Shown here: positions 18,011 through 26,785 of the stretch, piece after piece
How positions within the stretch are numbered: position 1 is the first letter of the stretch
How the letters are laid out: each line of letters begins with the position of its first letter
NCBI GenBank assembly: GCA_025459175.1
Contig: JALORC010000010.1
Span: forward strand, 1-64,000
DNA: 64,000 nt
From: Planctomycetota bacterium
GTDB lineage: Bacteria > Planctomycetota > UBA1135 > UBA2386
Reading direction: 5' to 3'
Position numbers and translations under genes: made by a program
Notes under the pieces: generated by a model
Database searches by the model: none
Seen by the model: only the letters and a program-made list of their open reading frames with translations
What the model was told of the DNA's origin: nothing

Positions 18011-19117
18011 TCACTGGTTGCCGAGCAGACCGTCGATGCCGTTGGCGCTGATCGCGCCGAACGCGTTGACCCCGGGCACGAACACCGCGGCGGTCGTGTA
18101 GAGGTGGTTGTTCAGCAGCGCCGGGTTCGCCGGCAGTCCGATCACGAACGTGTGCGTCGAACCGATCGGGCCCCACGGGCTGACCACCTCGAGCGACGAA
18201 CGCAGGCCACAGCCGGGCAGGCCGAGGAACGTCAGGTCGTTGAAGCCCGGATCGGTCAGGCCGATCACGTCGACGCCGAGCGTCGCGTTGGCCGGCACGT
18301 TGCCGACCGTTTGCGTCCAGGTGCCGCCGAGGATCGGTCGCGACGACGCGGTCAACGTCAGGCCCGCATTGTCGACGGCACCAGTCTGGAACGACGGCGG
18401 CAGCGACGCCGACAGGTCCTTGGTGCCCGGATCGAGGCTCGAACCGGCCGGCGAGAAGCCGACGAGGCGCGAGTTGCCGCCGGTGCTCATCGTCTGGAAG
18501 ACGATGTGCACGATGCCGGTGGCGGTGTCGAACTGGAACTGGAAGGTGTTCGCGCTCGAGGCGCTGAGCCCACCGAAGTCCCAGACGCCGTCCCAGGTGA
18601 TGCAGGCGATCGCGCCTCGCATCTCGAACTTGACGCGGCCACCGCCGACGAGCGTCGGGTTGTAGTCGTGCCAGTTCCACCAGCCGGTGTTCGACGCCGA
18701 CAGGAACGAGCTGGCCGATGGCAAGTGGAACGTGCCGTTGCTGCCGACCGAGACGTAGCCGTTCGACGCGACGTTCAGGCTGGTGGTCGAACCACCCGGG
18801 AAGCCGAACGCCGCCGGCAGCGCGATCGTGGTCTCGGTGTCGTCACCGAGCGCCAGCACGGTCGCGTTGGCACTCGGCGCCAGGAACGTCGTCGTGCCGG
18901 CGAGCACGAAGTAGCCACCGGCCGACGGGATCATCGTGAGCGTGGTGTTGCTCAGGTCGAACGCCGCCGAGCTGGCGAACAGCTCGTAGAACGACGCATA
19001 GATGGCGTTGCAGCCGGCACCGATCGTGGTGTTGGTCGCGGTGACCTGGGCGGTGATCGACGGGGACGCCGCAACGGTGACGGCAGCGAGGGACAGGAGG
19101 CGAAGGGGAGGATTCAT
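18011..19117 (-). CDS. Exported beta-rich protein of unknown function
   Basis: A 368-residue exported protein; an in-frame ATG at 19135 is an alternative start. The signal peptide is LRLLSLAAVTVAASPSITAQ. The body (about 30-250) is Ser/Thr/Gly-rich. It contains a segment of the type seen in bacterial nidogen-like or lectin-like surface proteins: SNGYVSVGSNGTFHLPS, then ACITWDGVWDFGG and TFQFQFDTATGIVHIVFQTM. The tail carries the shared C-terminal region ending SANGIDGLLGNQ. Enzymatic residues are not apparent. A surface or matrix role is inferred. Confidence 0.8.
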   Translation of the reverse strand: MNPPLRLLSLAAVTVAASPSITAQVTATNTTIGAGCNAIYASFYELFASSAAFDLSNTTLTMIPSAGGYFVLAGTTTFLAPSANATVLALGDDTETTIALPAAFGFPGGSTTSLNVASNGYVSVGSNGTFHLPSASSFLSASNTGWWNWHDYNPTLVGGGRVKFEMRGAIACITWDGVWDFGGLSASSANTFQFQFDTATGIVHIVFQTMSTGGNSRLVGFSPAGSSLDPGTKDLSASLPPSFQTGAVDNAGLTLTASSRPILGGTWTQTVGNVPANATLGVDVIGLTDPGFNDLTFLGLPGCGLRSSLEVVSPWGPIGSTHTFVIGLPANPALLNNHLYTTAAVFVPGVNAFGAISANGIDGLLGNQ

Positions 19118-19199
19118 GGCTGGTGTGCCAGTCATCCGGAGGCGGCGCCGTACGTGGCGCAGCATCGTGCCGATTCGTCTGCGCCCCCGGCGGTCAGCG

Positions 19200-19560
19200 C
19201 TTGCCGATCCGAGCGAACGTCGGCCCGAAGGCCGGGGCCGCGTGGTGAATTCGCCGTGCGGGCGGATGCGCTCGAGCGCCGTCTGGTAAGCGGCGATGGC
19301 CGCGGCCGGATCGCCGAACAACCGGCGCAAGTGACCAGCGCGAGGCGCGTCTCCAGGTCGAGCTGGTCGACGCGATCCGGATCACCGGCGGTGCCGTCGA
19401 CGAGTTTCCAACACACGGGCGAACAGCGGTTCCGTGCGCGGCAGATCGAAGAACTGCCAGCGCACGGCGGCGCCCTTGACCAGCACTTCGGCCAATCGCA
19501 GTCGCGCTTCCGGGTCGGTGACGAGGTTCGCTCCAGGCATCCCGAAGCACGGGTTCACCA
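19200..19560 (-). pseudogene. Decayed TPR-domain tail, likely of a Ser/Thr kinase
   Basis: Three minus-strand frames in succession read as one broken TPR protein. The first holds DPEARLRLAEVLV and TEPLFARVLETRR. The second, after a shift near 19400, holds DQLDLETRLALVT. The third, after another near 19330, holds GDPAAAIAAYQTALERI. The phrase 'EPLFARVLETRR' is characteristic of the TPR arrays on planctomycete and myxobacterial serine/threonine kinases. No kinase part, start or stop is present. The rest of 19136-19711 shows no other gene; its right end holds the promoter of the WNG gene. Confidence 0.5.
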
Positions 19561-19700
19561 TGCGCGCACCCACCTTCGCCGTCAACCGGCGGCGCCAGGG
19601 CTGCACTGGTGTCACCCGATGGACAGATTCGTCCGCAGGCTGCAGCATGGCGGGAGAGGGTTCCTGGTGTTCCGGGCCACTGAGTGTTTCGCCCCCCCTC

Positions 19701-19708
19701 GGAGGTGA
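19701..19708 (+). promoter_or_regulatory. Strong Shine-Dalgarno fixing a TTG start
   Basis: GGAGGTGA lies six bases before the TTG at 19712. An in-frame TGA at 19706-19708 excludes any earlier start, so the rare TTG initiation is well supported. Confidence 0.7.
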
Positions 19709-19711
19709 GTT

Positions 19712-22252
19712 TTGGTCAACGCAGTCGCAGTTGTCGCCGTGGTGTCGTGGTCGCTGCTGTCCGCTGCGCGCGGACAGTGCACGAATCCATGGGTCTCGTG
19801 TGGTGGTCTGGTAGGTGTCGTATCGGGCAGTGGCGTCGACGCCGGCGTTCACGCAACGATCCGCTGGGATCCGGACGGACCTGGCCCCGCCACCGAACGC
19901 CTGGTCCTCGGCGGCCAGTTCTTGTCGGGTGGCGGAGTGGCGGCGGCCAACATCGTGCAGTACGACATGACCTCCGGCAGTTGGTCCCCGCTCGGCAGCG
20001 GCATCACCGCACCTCTGATCGGCGATGGCCCGCTCGTGCGAGCGCTCGCCGTGTTGCCGACCGGCGAACTCGTGGCGGGCGGTTCCTTCACGATGAATGT
20101 CGGTGGCGTCCCGGTGGCAAGCCTTGCGCGATGGAACGGCGCGACCTGGGCGCCGGTCGATGCCAACGGGATCTTCGGGCATGTGTTCGCATTGGCTGTG
20201 CGGCCGAACGGGAACCTCGTGGTCGGCGGCATCCTGGCCGGTCCCGCCGGGCAGAGCTACTCGGTCGCCGAGTGGACCGGCACCAGCTGGATCTGGCTGG
20301 GTGGCTTCCCGTCGCCGCGGCCATTGGAGTGCCTGCGCATCCTGCCGAATGGCGATCTCCTGGCCGGAACTGCAGGGTCGAACCAAGCCGAAGTCGTGCG
20401 CTGGAACGGGACCTCGTGGAGTCAAGTCGGTGCGACGTTCGAGGGTTGGGGAGCGATCCACCCGCCGTGGTTCAACGCACGGCCTTGCAACATCCGGAGT
20501 ATCGACGTTCTACCGAATGGCGACCTTGTCGTCGGCGGCCAGTTCAGCCTGGGCGTCGCCGGGGGGACGGACTGCTGCGCGCGCTGGGACGGGTCGGCGT
20601 GGAGTCTGCTGCCTGCGCCGCCGGTCGGGGTCGTCCACTCGTTGCTTGCGGAGCCGACGGGTGAAGTGACGCTGGTCGGGTCGTTCCAGACCGCCACCGG
20701 TACCGTTCTGGAGCCCGTACAGCGATGGAACGGCATTGCCACCGCGCCGCTCGGCACCGGTCTCACGGGCTTGCCGACCAGGTTGCAGAGTCTGCCGAAC
20801 GGCGACCTGCTGGTGACCGGCAATCTGCAGGGCGGGGCCACCAACATGATGCGATGGAACGGTGCGACCTGGTCCTCATGGTCGCCGATCGCGCCGGCGA
20901 TCGACACCACGGTGCGAGCGATTGCGGCGACGGCTGCCGGGGGCTTCGTGGTGGTCGGACCATCGCTCACCAACCAGTTCGTTTGGCGACGTCAGGGCAA
21001 TGCTTGGACCCCGATTCCCGGGTTGCCGATGGGCTACTACGCCCCACCGACCGCGGTGATGGAGCTGCCGAACGGCAACCTGCTGGTCGGCGGGCTGGTC
21101 CCCGCCGGCGTCCTGCGCTGGAACGGCGCCGCCTGGACCTCGATCGGTTGCCCGGTCGGCAATGTGAGATGCCTGGCCCGCACCACCAATGGTGATGTAT
21201 TGGCCGCGGGTACGAACAGCGCCGGCACGGTGTCGGTACAAAGGTGGGATGGCACGAGCTGGACGCAGCTCGGCGCCGCGATTCCCGGAGCGGTGCTCGC
21301 AATCGCCGTGGCGCGAAACGGCGAGATCTGCATCGGCGGCGCTTTCACTGCGCAAGGTGCGTGGTCGGCGAACCGAGTGGCACGCTGGAACGGTTCGGCA
21401 TGGACGGCACTCGGCGGCGGTATCGGCGACGGCGAAGTACATGCGTTGGCGTGCACCGGCAACGGGACGGTGGTCGCCGGCGGGACCTTCACCGTCGCCG
21501 GCGGGGCGGCAGCCAACCGGGTCGCGCGGTGGAACGGGGTGGCATGGTCTGACCTCGGCCCGACCGCGGGGTTCGGCGTCACGGAGGTGCATGCCATCGC
21601 GGAGTTGCCGGGTGGTGACCTCGCGATCGGGGGCGACTTCGCGTTCGGCGCTGGCGGCAACAACCTGGCCCGTTGGAACGGCAGCGCATGGCAGCCGATG
21701 GGTACCGGGTTCTGGGGGGCGTTCGGAGCCGACGTGAACGCGCTGACCGTGTTACCGGATGGCCGCCTGGTGGTCGGCGGCGACTTCGCAGTCGCCAACG
21801 GACTCGGTGCCGCCAGGGTCGTCCTGGTCGAGACCACATGCCCGGCGATCGCGGTGCCGAGCGGGATCGGCTGCGTGGGTTCCGGTGGCGCCAACACCCT
21901 GGTGGCCACGGCGCTGCCGTGGGCGGGCGGTACGTTCGGCGCGCGGGCAACCGGCATGCCTGCGTTCGGCTTGTTCGCCGCCGTGTTCGGCTTGGCATCG
22001 TTCTCCCAGCCGCTGTCGACCGTGCTGCCGCAAGGCCTGGCGGGCTGCATCTTGCTGGCGACTCCGGACTGGATCACGTGGGGTGTGCCGCAGGCCGGGG
22101 TTGCCGAATCCACGCTGGCCATCCCGAACAGTGCCGCGTTGGCCGGGATCGTCCTCCACCACCAGATCGTCGGCATCGAGGCCCCGCCTGGCAGCGCGAT
22201 CGTGGCGGTGTCGAGCACCAATTCGCTGGTTGCGACGGTCGGCGTCTATTGA
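19712..22252 (+). CDS. Exported WNG-repeat protein
   Basis: An 846-residue exported protein beginning at TTG. The signal peptide ends about residue 22, and CTNPW follows. About fourteen repeats of some 45-47 residues follow. Each has the pattern (A/V)RWNG-x-x-W then LG-x-G, a strand, LPNGDL-(V/L)-x-GG-x-F and a short turn. The repeat reads like text-generated propeller blades and is shared by four other genes of this window. The final 125 residues are the common tail, with GC at the centre (LAGCILLATPDW), AIPNSAALAGIVLHHQ and the end NSLVATVGVY. Function unknown; a multi-bladed propeller at the surface is inferred. Confidence 0.82.
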   Translation: MVNAVAVVAVVSWSLLSAARGQCTNPWVSCGGLVGVVSGSGVDAGVHATIRWDPDGPGPATERLVLGGQFLSGGGVAAANIVQYDMTSGSWSPLGSGITAPLIGDGPLVRALAVLPTGELVAGGSFTMNVGGVPVASLARWNGATWAPVDANGIFGHVFALAVRPNGNLVVGGILAGPAGQSYSVAEWTGTSWIWLGGFPSPRPLECLRILPNGDLLAGTAGSNQAEVVRWNGTSWSQVGATFEGWGAIHPPWFNARPCNIRSIDVLPNGDLVVGGQFSLGVAGGTDCCARWDGSAWSLLPAPPVGVVHSLLAEPTGEVTLVGSFQTATGTVLEPVQRWNGIATAPLGTGLTGLPTRLQSLPNGDLLVTGNLQGGATNMMRWNGATWSSWSPIAPAIDTTVRAIAATAAGGFVVVGPSLTNQFVWRRQGNAWTPIPGLPMGYYAPPTAVMELPNGNLLVGGLVPAGVLRWNGAAWTSIGCPVGNVRCLARTTNGDVLAAGTNSAGTVSVQRWDGTSWTQLGAAIPGAVLAIAVARNGEICIGGAFTAQGAWSANRVARWNGSAWTALGGGIGDGEVHALACTGNGTVVAGGTFTVAGGAAANRVARWNGVAWSDLGPTAGFGVTEVHAIAELPGGDLAIGGDFAFGAGGNNLARWNGSAWQPMGTGFWGAFGADVNALTVLPDGRLVVGGDFAVANGLGAARVVLVETTCPAIAVPSGIGCVGSGGANTLVATALPWAGGTFGARATGMPAFGLFAAVFGLASFSQPLSTVLPQGLAGCILLATPDWITWGVPQAGVAESTLAIPNSAALAGIVLHHQIVGIEAPPGSAIVAVSSTNSLVATVGVY

Positions 22253-22345
22253 AGGCGGCGTGACCCGGGTTGCCGCGCAGCGCCCAGTTCGACGAGCCGA
22301 CGCCTCGACCGTTTCGCCGGGAATGAGCGCCACGCCAGGGGCCGG

Positions 22346-22582
22346 ATGTCGTTTCGGGCGACGCTGTTCCTGGCCAAACACACTCTCCTCTCGCTGCTGC
22401 TGGTCGCCGACGCCGTCGGCACCACTCGGTCGTCGCTGTCCATGCCGCCGCCAGCATCGTTGGCAGGGACCGCGTTGTTCCACCGCGCGATCCCGATCGA
22501 CAGCAGCGGCACGGGTATGTCGACCGCAGTGCGCAGCTCGAACGCGCTCGCGCTGACGATCGGTTCGTTCCAGCGCGCCGGT
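22346..22582 (+). pseudogene. C-terminal-domain remnant of a WNG-type exported protein
   Basis: In the frame that later becomes ydbH, this stretch encodes SSLSMPPPASLAGTALFHR followed by SSNALALTIGSF. The 25115-26701 protein ends SSLTVPATAALLGAVLFHQ then TDALRLTIGAD, the same order and spacing. The stop is lost, and the frame runs on into ydbH. It is a leftover tail of a deleted gene. The remainder of 22253-22666 holds nothing else recognisable, apart from whatever promoter drives ydbH. Confidence 0.55.
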
Positions 22583-22666
22583 CGACTATGGTGTGCATCC
22601 TCGATGCGCGGTCGGGCGCCGGCGATGGACCGGGTCGACCGGCGCGTTCCTGCTGCTGCCGCCCCC

Positions 22667-24352
22667 ATGTCCACGCCCAACGCCGGAACGGTAGGCACGC
22701 CGAGTGCCGAGGGACCACGACCGGCGTTGCCGCGTCGCCGGCGCTGGCCATGGGTCGTGCTCGTCACGGCCACGGTGGTCGTCGCGGTCGTGGTTCTGCT
22801 CGCGCCGCGCATCGTCGGGTCGGTGTTGCGCGCGCAACTCCGGCAGATGGGTGTCGGCGCCGTCGAGATCGGCGCCGTCGACGTCGGGATCGACTCGCTG
22901 GAGATCCGCGACGTGCGGCTGGCCTCGGCCACGGACGCCGGTTCGATCACGATCCGGCGCGCGCTGGCGACGTTCGCGCTCGGTGACCTGGTCGGCGGCC
23001 GCATCGCGACCCTCGTGCTCGACGAGCCGGTGTGGACGATGGCGACGGACGACCGCCGCAGTCCGTTCGCCCCCGCGGCGGGCGATGGCGCACCGGATGC
23101 CGCGGCGAGACCGTTGCCACCGGTTCCGATCGGTCAGCTCACGGTGCGCGGCGGCCGGATCCTGGTGGCCACCGACGCCGGGCCTGACGCGGTCACGATC
23201 GATGGCGTGTCGACGTTCGGTGCTGTGGGTTGGAACGTGCAGCTGGATACCGAGTGGCGTCACCAGACGGTGCACACGACGGCCGAGGTGCGGCAGGACG
23301 CCAACCGCGCGAACGGCACCCTGCGCCTCACCAGCGGCGGCGCCGAGCCGATCGACGCGACGGGCAGCTTCCAGCTCGAGGCCGTGGCCGGCGCACCGGA
23401 GCTCACGATCGCGTTGCAGAAGCAGCCCGGACCGTTCGCGGTGGTCGTGGCAGGCGGCAAGTGGGCTGGTGCAGGCGACGTGTCGGTGCGGGCGGTCGTG
23501 CCGATGGCCGACCTGACCAAGGCGACCCTCGCGCTCGGGGTCGAGGGATTGCAGCTGACGTCACCGACCGGTGCGCGCATCGACGGAATCGCAGCGCAGG
23601 CGCAGTTCGTCGGGCTGCCGGTGCCGGTGACGACCACGTCGCAGCGAGTGACGTGGCAGGCGATCCGGTTCGGATCGTTCGCGGGGCGCGCGGGTCACGC
23701 CGAACTGGAACTGCACGGCGATACGGCGGTGGCGGTGGCGGGCGTCCAGCAGATGGGCGACGGCATCGGCTCGATCGCGGTCAGCGGCCTGCGCTGGAGT
23801 CCGGGCACGGACCAACTGGCAGCGACGATCACCGCCGAGGACTTGTCGATGCGTGAGTGGCTCGAGCTGCTGAGCGGTGGCAAGGTCACCGGCGAGGGCC
23901 GCCTGGACGGCAACGTGGCGCTGGTCGTGCAACTGCAGCCGTCCCGCGCGGTCGACCTCCGTTCGGGTCAGCTCGTCGCGGCGCCGGGCGGTGTCGTACG
24001 CTTCCTCGAGAAGGCGACCGCGGCGCAGTTGCTGCAAGTGGACAACCGGGCCGGCGCCGCCGACCCTGCCGCGAAGACCAAAGCCGATCTCGTGGCGGCG
24101 CTCGCGGAGTTCGTCTACACCGCGCTCGACTTCCGCGTCGAACCGGAAGGCACCGGCTCGGGCGTCATGTTGCGGGTGCACGCCAAGGGTGCCGGCAAGG
24201 GCATGACTCGCCCGGTCGAGATGGACGTCAACGTGCGCGGTTTCGACCAGGCAATCGACACCGCAGTCGCACTCGAATTCGGATGGCAGCGCATGATGGA
24301 CCGGATCCCCCGGCCGCGCGCTCCCACCAAGACTCCAGGCAAGAACCAATGA
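22667..24352 (+). CDS. ydbH: YdbH-like AsmA-family intermembrane lipid transport protein
   Basis: A 561-residue protein with a basic N terminus, one membrane helix (about 27-50) and a long beta-rich periplasmic part typical of AsmA-like bridge proteins. In E. coli YdbH works redundantly with TamB and YhdP to move phospholipids to the outer membrane. The C-terminal region (ALDFRVEPEGTGSGVMLRVH, and MDVNVRGFDQAI) fits the YdbH family. The protein is shorter than E. coli YdbH (about 880 residues). The start at 22667 is chosen because earlier in-frame codons belong to a fossil; 22625 and 22604 are alternatives. Its stop overlaps ynbE by ATGA. The order ydbH-ynbE-ydbL supports the call. Confidence 0.8.
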   Translation: MSTPNAGTVGTPSAEGPRPALPRRRRWPWVVLVTATVVVAVVVLLAPRIVGSVLRAQLRQMGVGAVEIGAVDVGIDSLEIRDVRLASATDAGSITIRRALATFALGDLVGGRIATLVLDEPVWTMATDDRRSPFAPAAGDGAPDAAARPLPPVPIGQLTVRGGRILVATDAGPDAVTIDGVSTFGAVGWNVQLDTEWRHQTVHTTAEVRQDANRANGTLRLTSGGAEPIDATGSFQLEAVAGAPELTIALQKQPGPFAVVVAGGKWAGAGDVSVRAVVPMADLTKATLALGVEGLQLTSPTGARIDGIAAQAQFVGLPVPVTTTSQRVTWQAIRFGSFAGRAGHAELELHGDTAVAVAGVQQMGDGIGSIAVSGLRWSPGTDQLAATITAEDLSMREWLELLSGGKVTGEGRLDGNVALVVQLQPSRAVDLRSGQLVAAPGGVVRFLEKATAAQLLQVDNRAGAADPAAKTKADLVAALAEFVYTALDFRVEPEGTGSGVMLRVHAKGAGKGMTRPVEMDVNVRGFDQAIDTAVALEFGWQRMMDRIPRPRAPTKTPGKNQ

Positions 24353-24582
24353 ACCCGTCACTCCCGGCCGCCGTCGCGCGGGCGGCGAAGCTCGCGCCTC
24401 TCGCCCTCGTTGCCGCGTGCATCACCCACACCGTCAAGTCCGATCCGATCGCGATCCAACCGATCCACATCACGATGGACATCAACCTGCGCGTGCAGCG
24501 CGAACTCGACAACTTCTTCGACTTCGAGACACCCGCCGCGCCGGCGACCGAATCCACCACGACCCCGAAGGACAAGGAGTGA
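24349..24582 (+). CDS. ynbE: YnbE-like lipoprotein
   Basis: A 77-residue lipoprotein overlapping the end of ydbH by 4 bp. The signal peptide ends in a lipobox-like LVAAC (Cys24). The mature part begins ITHTVKSDP and contains IHITMDINLRVQRELDNFFD, matching the YnbE signature. In E. coli YnbE is an outer-membrane lipoprotein that multimerises and pairs its strand with the C terminus of YdbH to complete the lipid bridge. The overlap implies translational coupling and fixed stoichiometry. Confidence 0.85.
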   Translation: MNPSLPAAVARAAKLAPLALVAACITHTVKSDPIAIQPIHITMDINLRVQRELDNFFDFETPAAPATESTTTPKDKE

Positions 24583-24584
24583 CC

Positions 24585-25055
24585 ATGACTCGCACGCACC
24601 GGTTCCGGACGTTCGCGCCCTTGCTGCTCTCCACCATGGTGTTCGCCGCCCCCGTCGCGGCGCAGGATCCGAAGCCGCCGCGGGACGTTCGCAGTGAACT
24701 CAAGGAGACGATGAAGGCGCGCTACCCGCTGCTCGAGAAGCTCCGCGACAACGGCAAGGTCGGCGAGACCGGCAATGGCGAGGTCAAGCTCGTGAAGGAC
24801 GCCTACGGCACCGAGAAGGCCGACCCGGCGGACAAGAAGTCGAGCACCATCGCCGAGGTCGTGGAGGCGGAGAACCGCGATCGCCAGGCGCTCTACGAGT
24901 TGCTGGCGAAGGAACTGAAGCTCACCGCCAAGGAGGTCTCGCTGCAGAACGGGGCGCGCAATCTCGACAAGGCGAAGCCCGACCAGATGGTCGAGGTGAA
25001 GGGCGAGTGGGTGCAGCGCAAGGCGGTCACGCCACAGAAGCAAGAAGGGAAGTGA
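24585..25055 (+). CDS. ydbL: YdbL-like periplasmic protein (DUF1318)
   Basis: A 156-residue exported protein two bases after ynbE, with AAGGAG before its ATG. The signal peptide is LLLSTMVFAAPVAAQ. The mature protein holds GKVGETGNGEVKLV, an EAENRDRQALYELLAKEL helix and AKPDQMVEVKGEWVQR, the hallmarks of DUF1318/YdbL. In E. coli YdbL acts as a periplasmic chaperone-like regulator of the YdbH-YnbE bridge. A Lys/Glu-rich insertion (about 70-90) makes it longer than E. coli YdbL. It is the last gene of the operon; a 59-bp gap precedes the next start. Confidence 0.87.
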   Translation: MTRTHRFRTFAPLLLSTMVFAAPVAAQDPKPPRDVRSELKETMKARYPLLEKLRDNGKVGETGNGEVKLVKDAYGTEKADPADKKSSTIAEVVEAENRDRQALYELLAKELKLTAKEVSLQNGARNLDKAKPDQMVEVKGEWVQRKAVTPQKQEGK

Positions 25056-25114
25056 CCGGATCGCGCGCCGCGGCCAGCCCCGTCGTCCGCCGGGCAGCGG
25101 GTAGACTGCGCCCC

Positions 25115-26701
25115 ATGCCGAGTTCTTCGTTGCGTGGGGATTCCGGGGCGCAGAGCACCGACCTAGCTGCGCCCGAATGCTGGTGCTCGAGGCGACTGGC
25201 CGCCTCGATCGTCCGCGGTCCGATCGCCGCACTCGCGCTCGCGCTCACGATATCCGCCCAGTGCCCGCTTCCGGTGTGGCAGCCCGTTCCCGGCGGCGGC
25301 ACGAACAACTTCGTCGCCGCCATGCTCGAGCTCCCCAACGGCGACTGGATCATCGGCGGTTCGTTCACCGGCATCGGTGGCACCGCGGCCAGTTGTGTGG
25401 CGCGGTGGAACGGCAGCTCGTGGTCACCGCTCGGCAGCGGACTCGCGAACGGCTGGTTCTCCACCGGCGCCTACGGGCTGCTGCGGCTGGCCAACGGCGA
25501 CCTCCTCGCGACCGGGGTCTTCGCGGTCGCCGGCGGGGTCAATGCGAACGCGGTGGCGCGCTGGAACGGCACTTCGTGGTCCGCATTCGGCAGTCCGCTC
25601 GGGCTCGGCAACAACGTGATCGTCACCGATGCCGTCGAACTGCCGAACGGCGACGTGGTGGTCTCGCTGTGGCGACTCACGCCGGCACCGACGTCCCTCG
25701 AAGGACGCGTGATGCGCTGGAACGGCGTCACCTGGTCGACGCTCGGCATCGGCGGCAGCTACTGCGGCCAGCTGCTGGTGCTGCCGAACGGCAATCTCGT
25801 CGTGGGCGGCCAGTTCGCCAGCATGGACGGCGTCGCGGCGAACAACATCGCACGCTGGGACGGTTCCGCCTGGTCGCCACTCGGGGCCGGCACCGACGCC
25901 GGGGTCCAGGCGCTGGCCCTGCTCGCGAACGGCGACCTGGTGGCCGGTGGCACCTTCCAGACGGCGGGTGGCGTTCCCGCTCTGCGCATAGCCCGCTGGG
26001 ACGGCACCGGCTGGAACGCGATGGGAGGCGGTTTGCAGGGGAACGTCACCGGTCTGTTGCCGACCGCGACCGGCACGCTGCTCGCCTGCGGGAATGCCGC
26101 CGATGGCTTCCTGTCGCGCTGGGACGGCACCGGCTGGACCTCCCTCGAGTCGGGACTGGCGCTCGCCGGCCCGACCCCGACCACGCTGCAGATGCTGTTC
26201 GAGCTGAGCAACGGCGACTACATGGTCGGCGGCAGTTTCCCGATCGCGGGCGGCGGCAGCAACCTCGGCCGCCGCAGCCCGTGCGCGTCCACCGTGGTGT
26301 CCTTCGCCACCGGCTGCCCGAGCTCGGGTGGAGCCAACACGCTCACGGTGCTGGCACCGCCGCTGCTCGAGGCGACGGCGCGGACGCGAGGTCAGGGCCT
26401 GCCGGCAACCGCGCTCGTCGCCGCGGTATGGGGATGGACGCCGATCGTGCCGGCATTGCCGCTCGCCTCGCTGTTCCCGTCCGCGCCCGCCGGCTGCTCG
26501 CTGCACGTGACCCCGGATCGCATCGATCTGTCGCTGGCCAGCAGCGGCACGTCGGAGTCGTCGCTCACGGTGCCAGCCACCGCGGCCCTGCTCGGCGCGG
26601 TCCTGTTCCACCAGATGATCCCGTTCGAACTGGGTGCCGGCGGCGCCCTTTCGGCGGTCACGGCTACGGATGCGCTGCGACTGACGATCGGAGCCGACTG
26701 A
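25115..26701 (+). CDS. Exported WNG-repeat protein
   Basis: A 528-residue exported protein, unusual for a long N-terminal stretch (about 45 residues) before the hydrophobic segment IVRGPIAALALALTISAQ. A later start near the hydrophobic stretch cannot be excluded. About eight WNG repeats (CVARWNGSSWSPLGSG, LPNGNLVVGGQF) are followed by the common tail: SSGGANTLTVLAPPLLEATA, PAGCSLHVTPDRIDL, and the end TDALRLTIGAD. A possible -10 element (TAGACT, 25102) lies just upstream. It is convergent with the chemoreceptor-like gene. Confidence 0.8.
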   Translation: MPSSSLRGDSGAQSTDLAAPECWCSRRLAASIVRGPIAALALALTISAQCPLPVWQPVPGGGTNNFVAAMLELPNGDWIIGGSFTGIGGTAASCVARWNGSSWSPLGSGLANGWFSTGAYGLLRLANGDLLATGVFAVAGGVNANAVARWNGTSWSAFGSPLGLGNNVIVTDAVELPNGDVVVSLWRLTPAPTSLEGRVMRWNGVTWSTLGIGGSYCGQLLVLPNGNLVVGGQFASMDGVAANNIARWDGSAWSPLGAGTDAGVQALALLANGDLVAGGTFQTAGGVPALRIARWDGTGWNAMGGGLQGNVTGLLPTATGTLLACGNAADGFLSRWDGTGWTSLESGLALAGPTPTTLQMLFELSNGDYMVGGSFPIAGGGSNLGRRSPCASTVVSFATGCPSSGGANTLTVLAPPLLEATARTRGQGLPATALVAAVWGWTPIVPALPLASLFPSAPAGCSLHVTPDRIDLSLASSGTSESSLTVPATAALLGAVLFHQMIPFELGAGGALSAVTATDALRLTIGAD

Positions 26702-26749
26702 ACCAGGCCCAACGCCTCGACGGGACGCGCCGGCGGCCACCAGGATCAT

Positions 26750-26785
26750 CCGAGAGGCTTTATCCCGATTATCTCTCGGCCTCTC
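26750..26785. terminator. Bidirectional hairpin between convergent genes
   Basis: CCGAGAG (26750-26756) pairs with CTCTCGG (26773-26779), and the overlapping GAGAGGC (26752-26758) pairs alternatively with GCCTCTC (26779-26785). The hairpin lies between two convergent stops. The sequence between the arms is T/A-rich, but there is no classic T-run. Confidence 0.4.
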
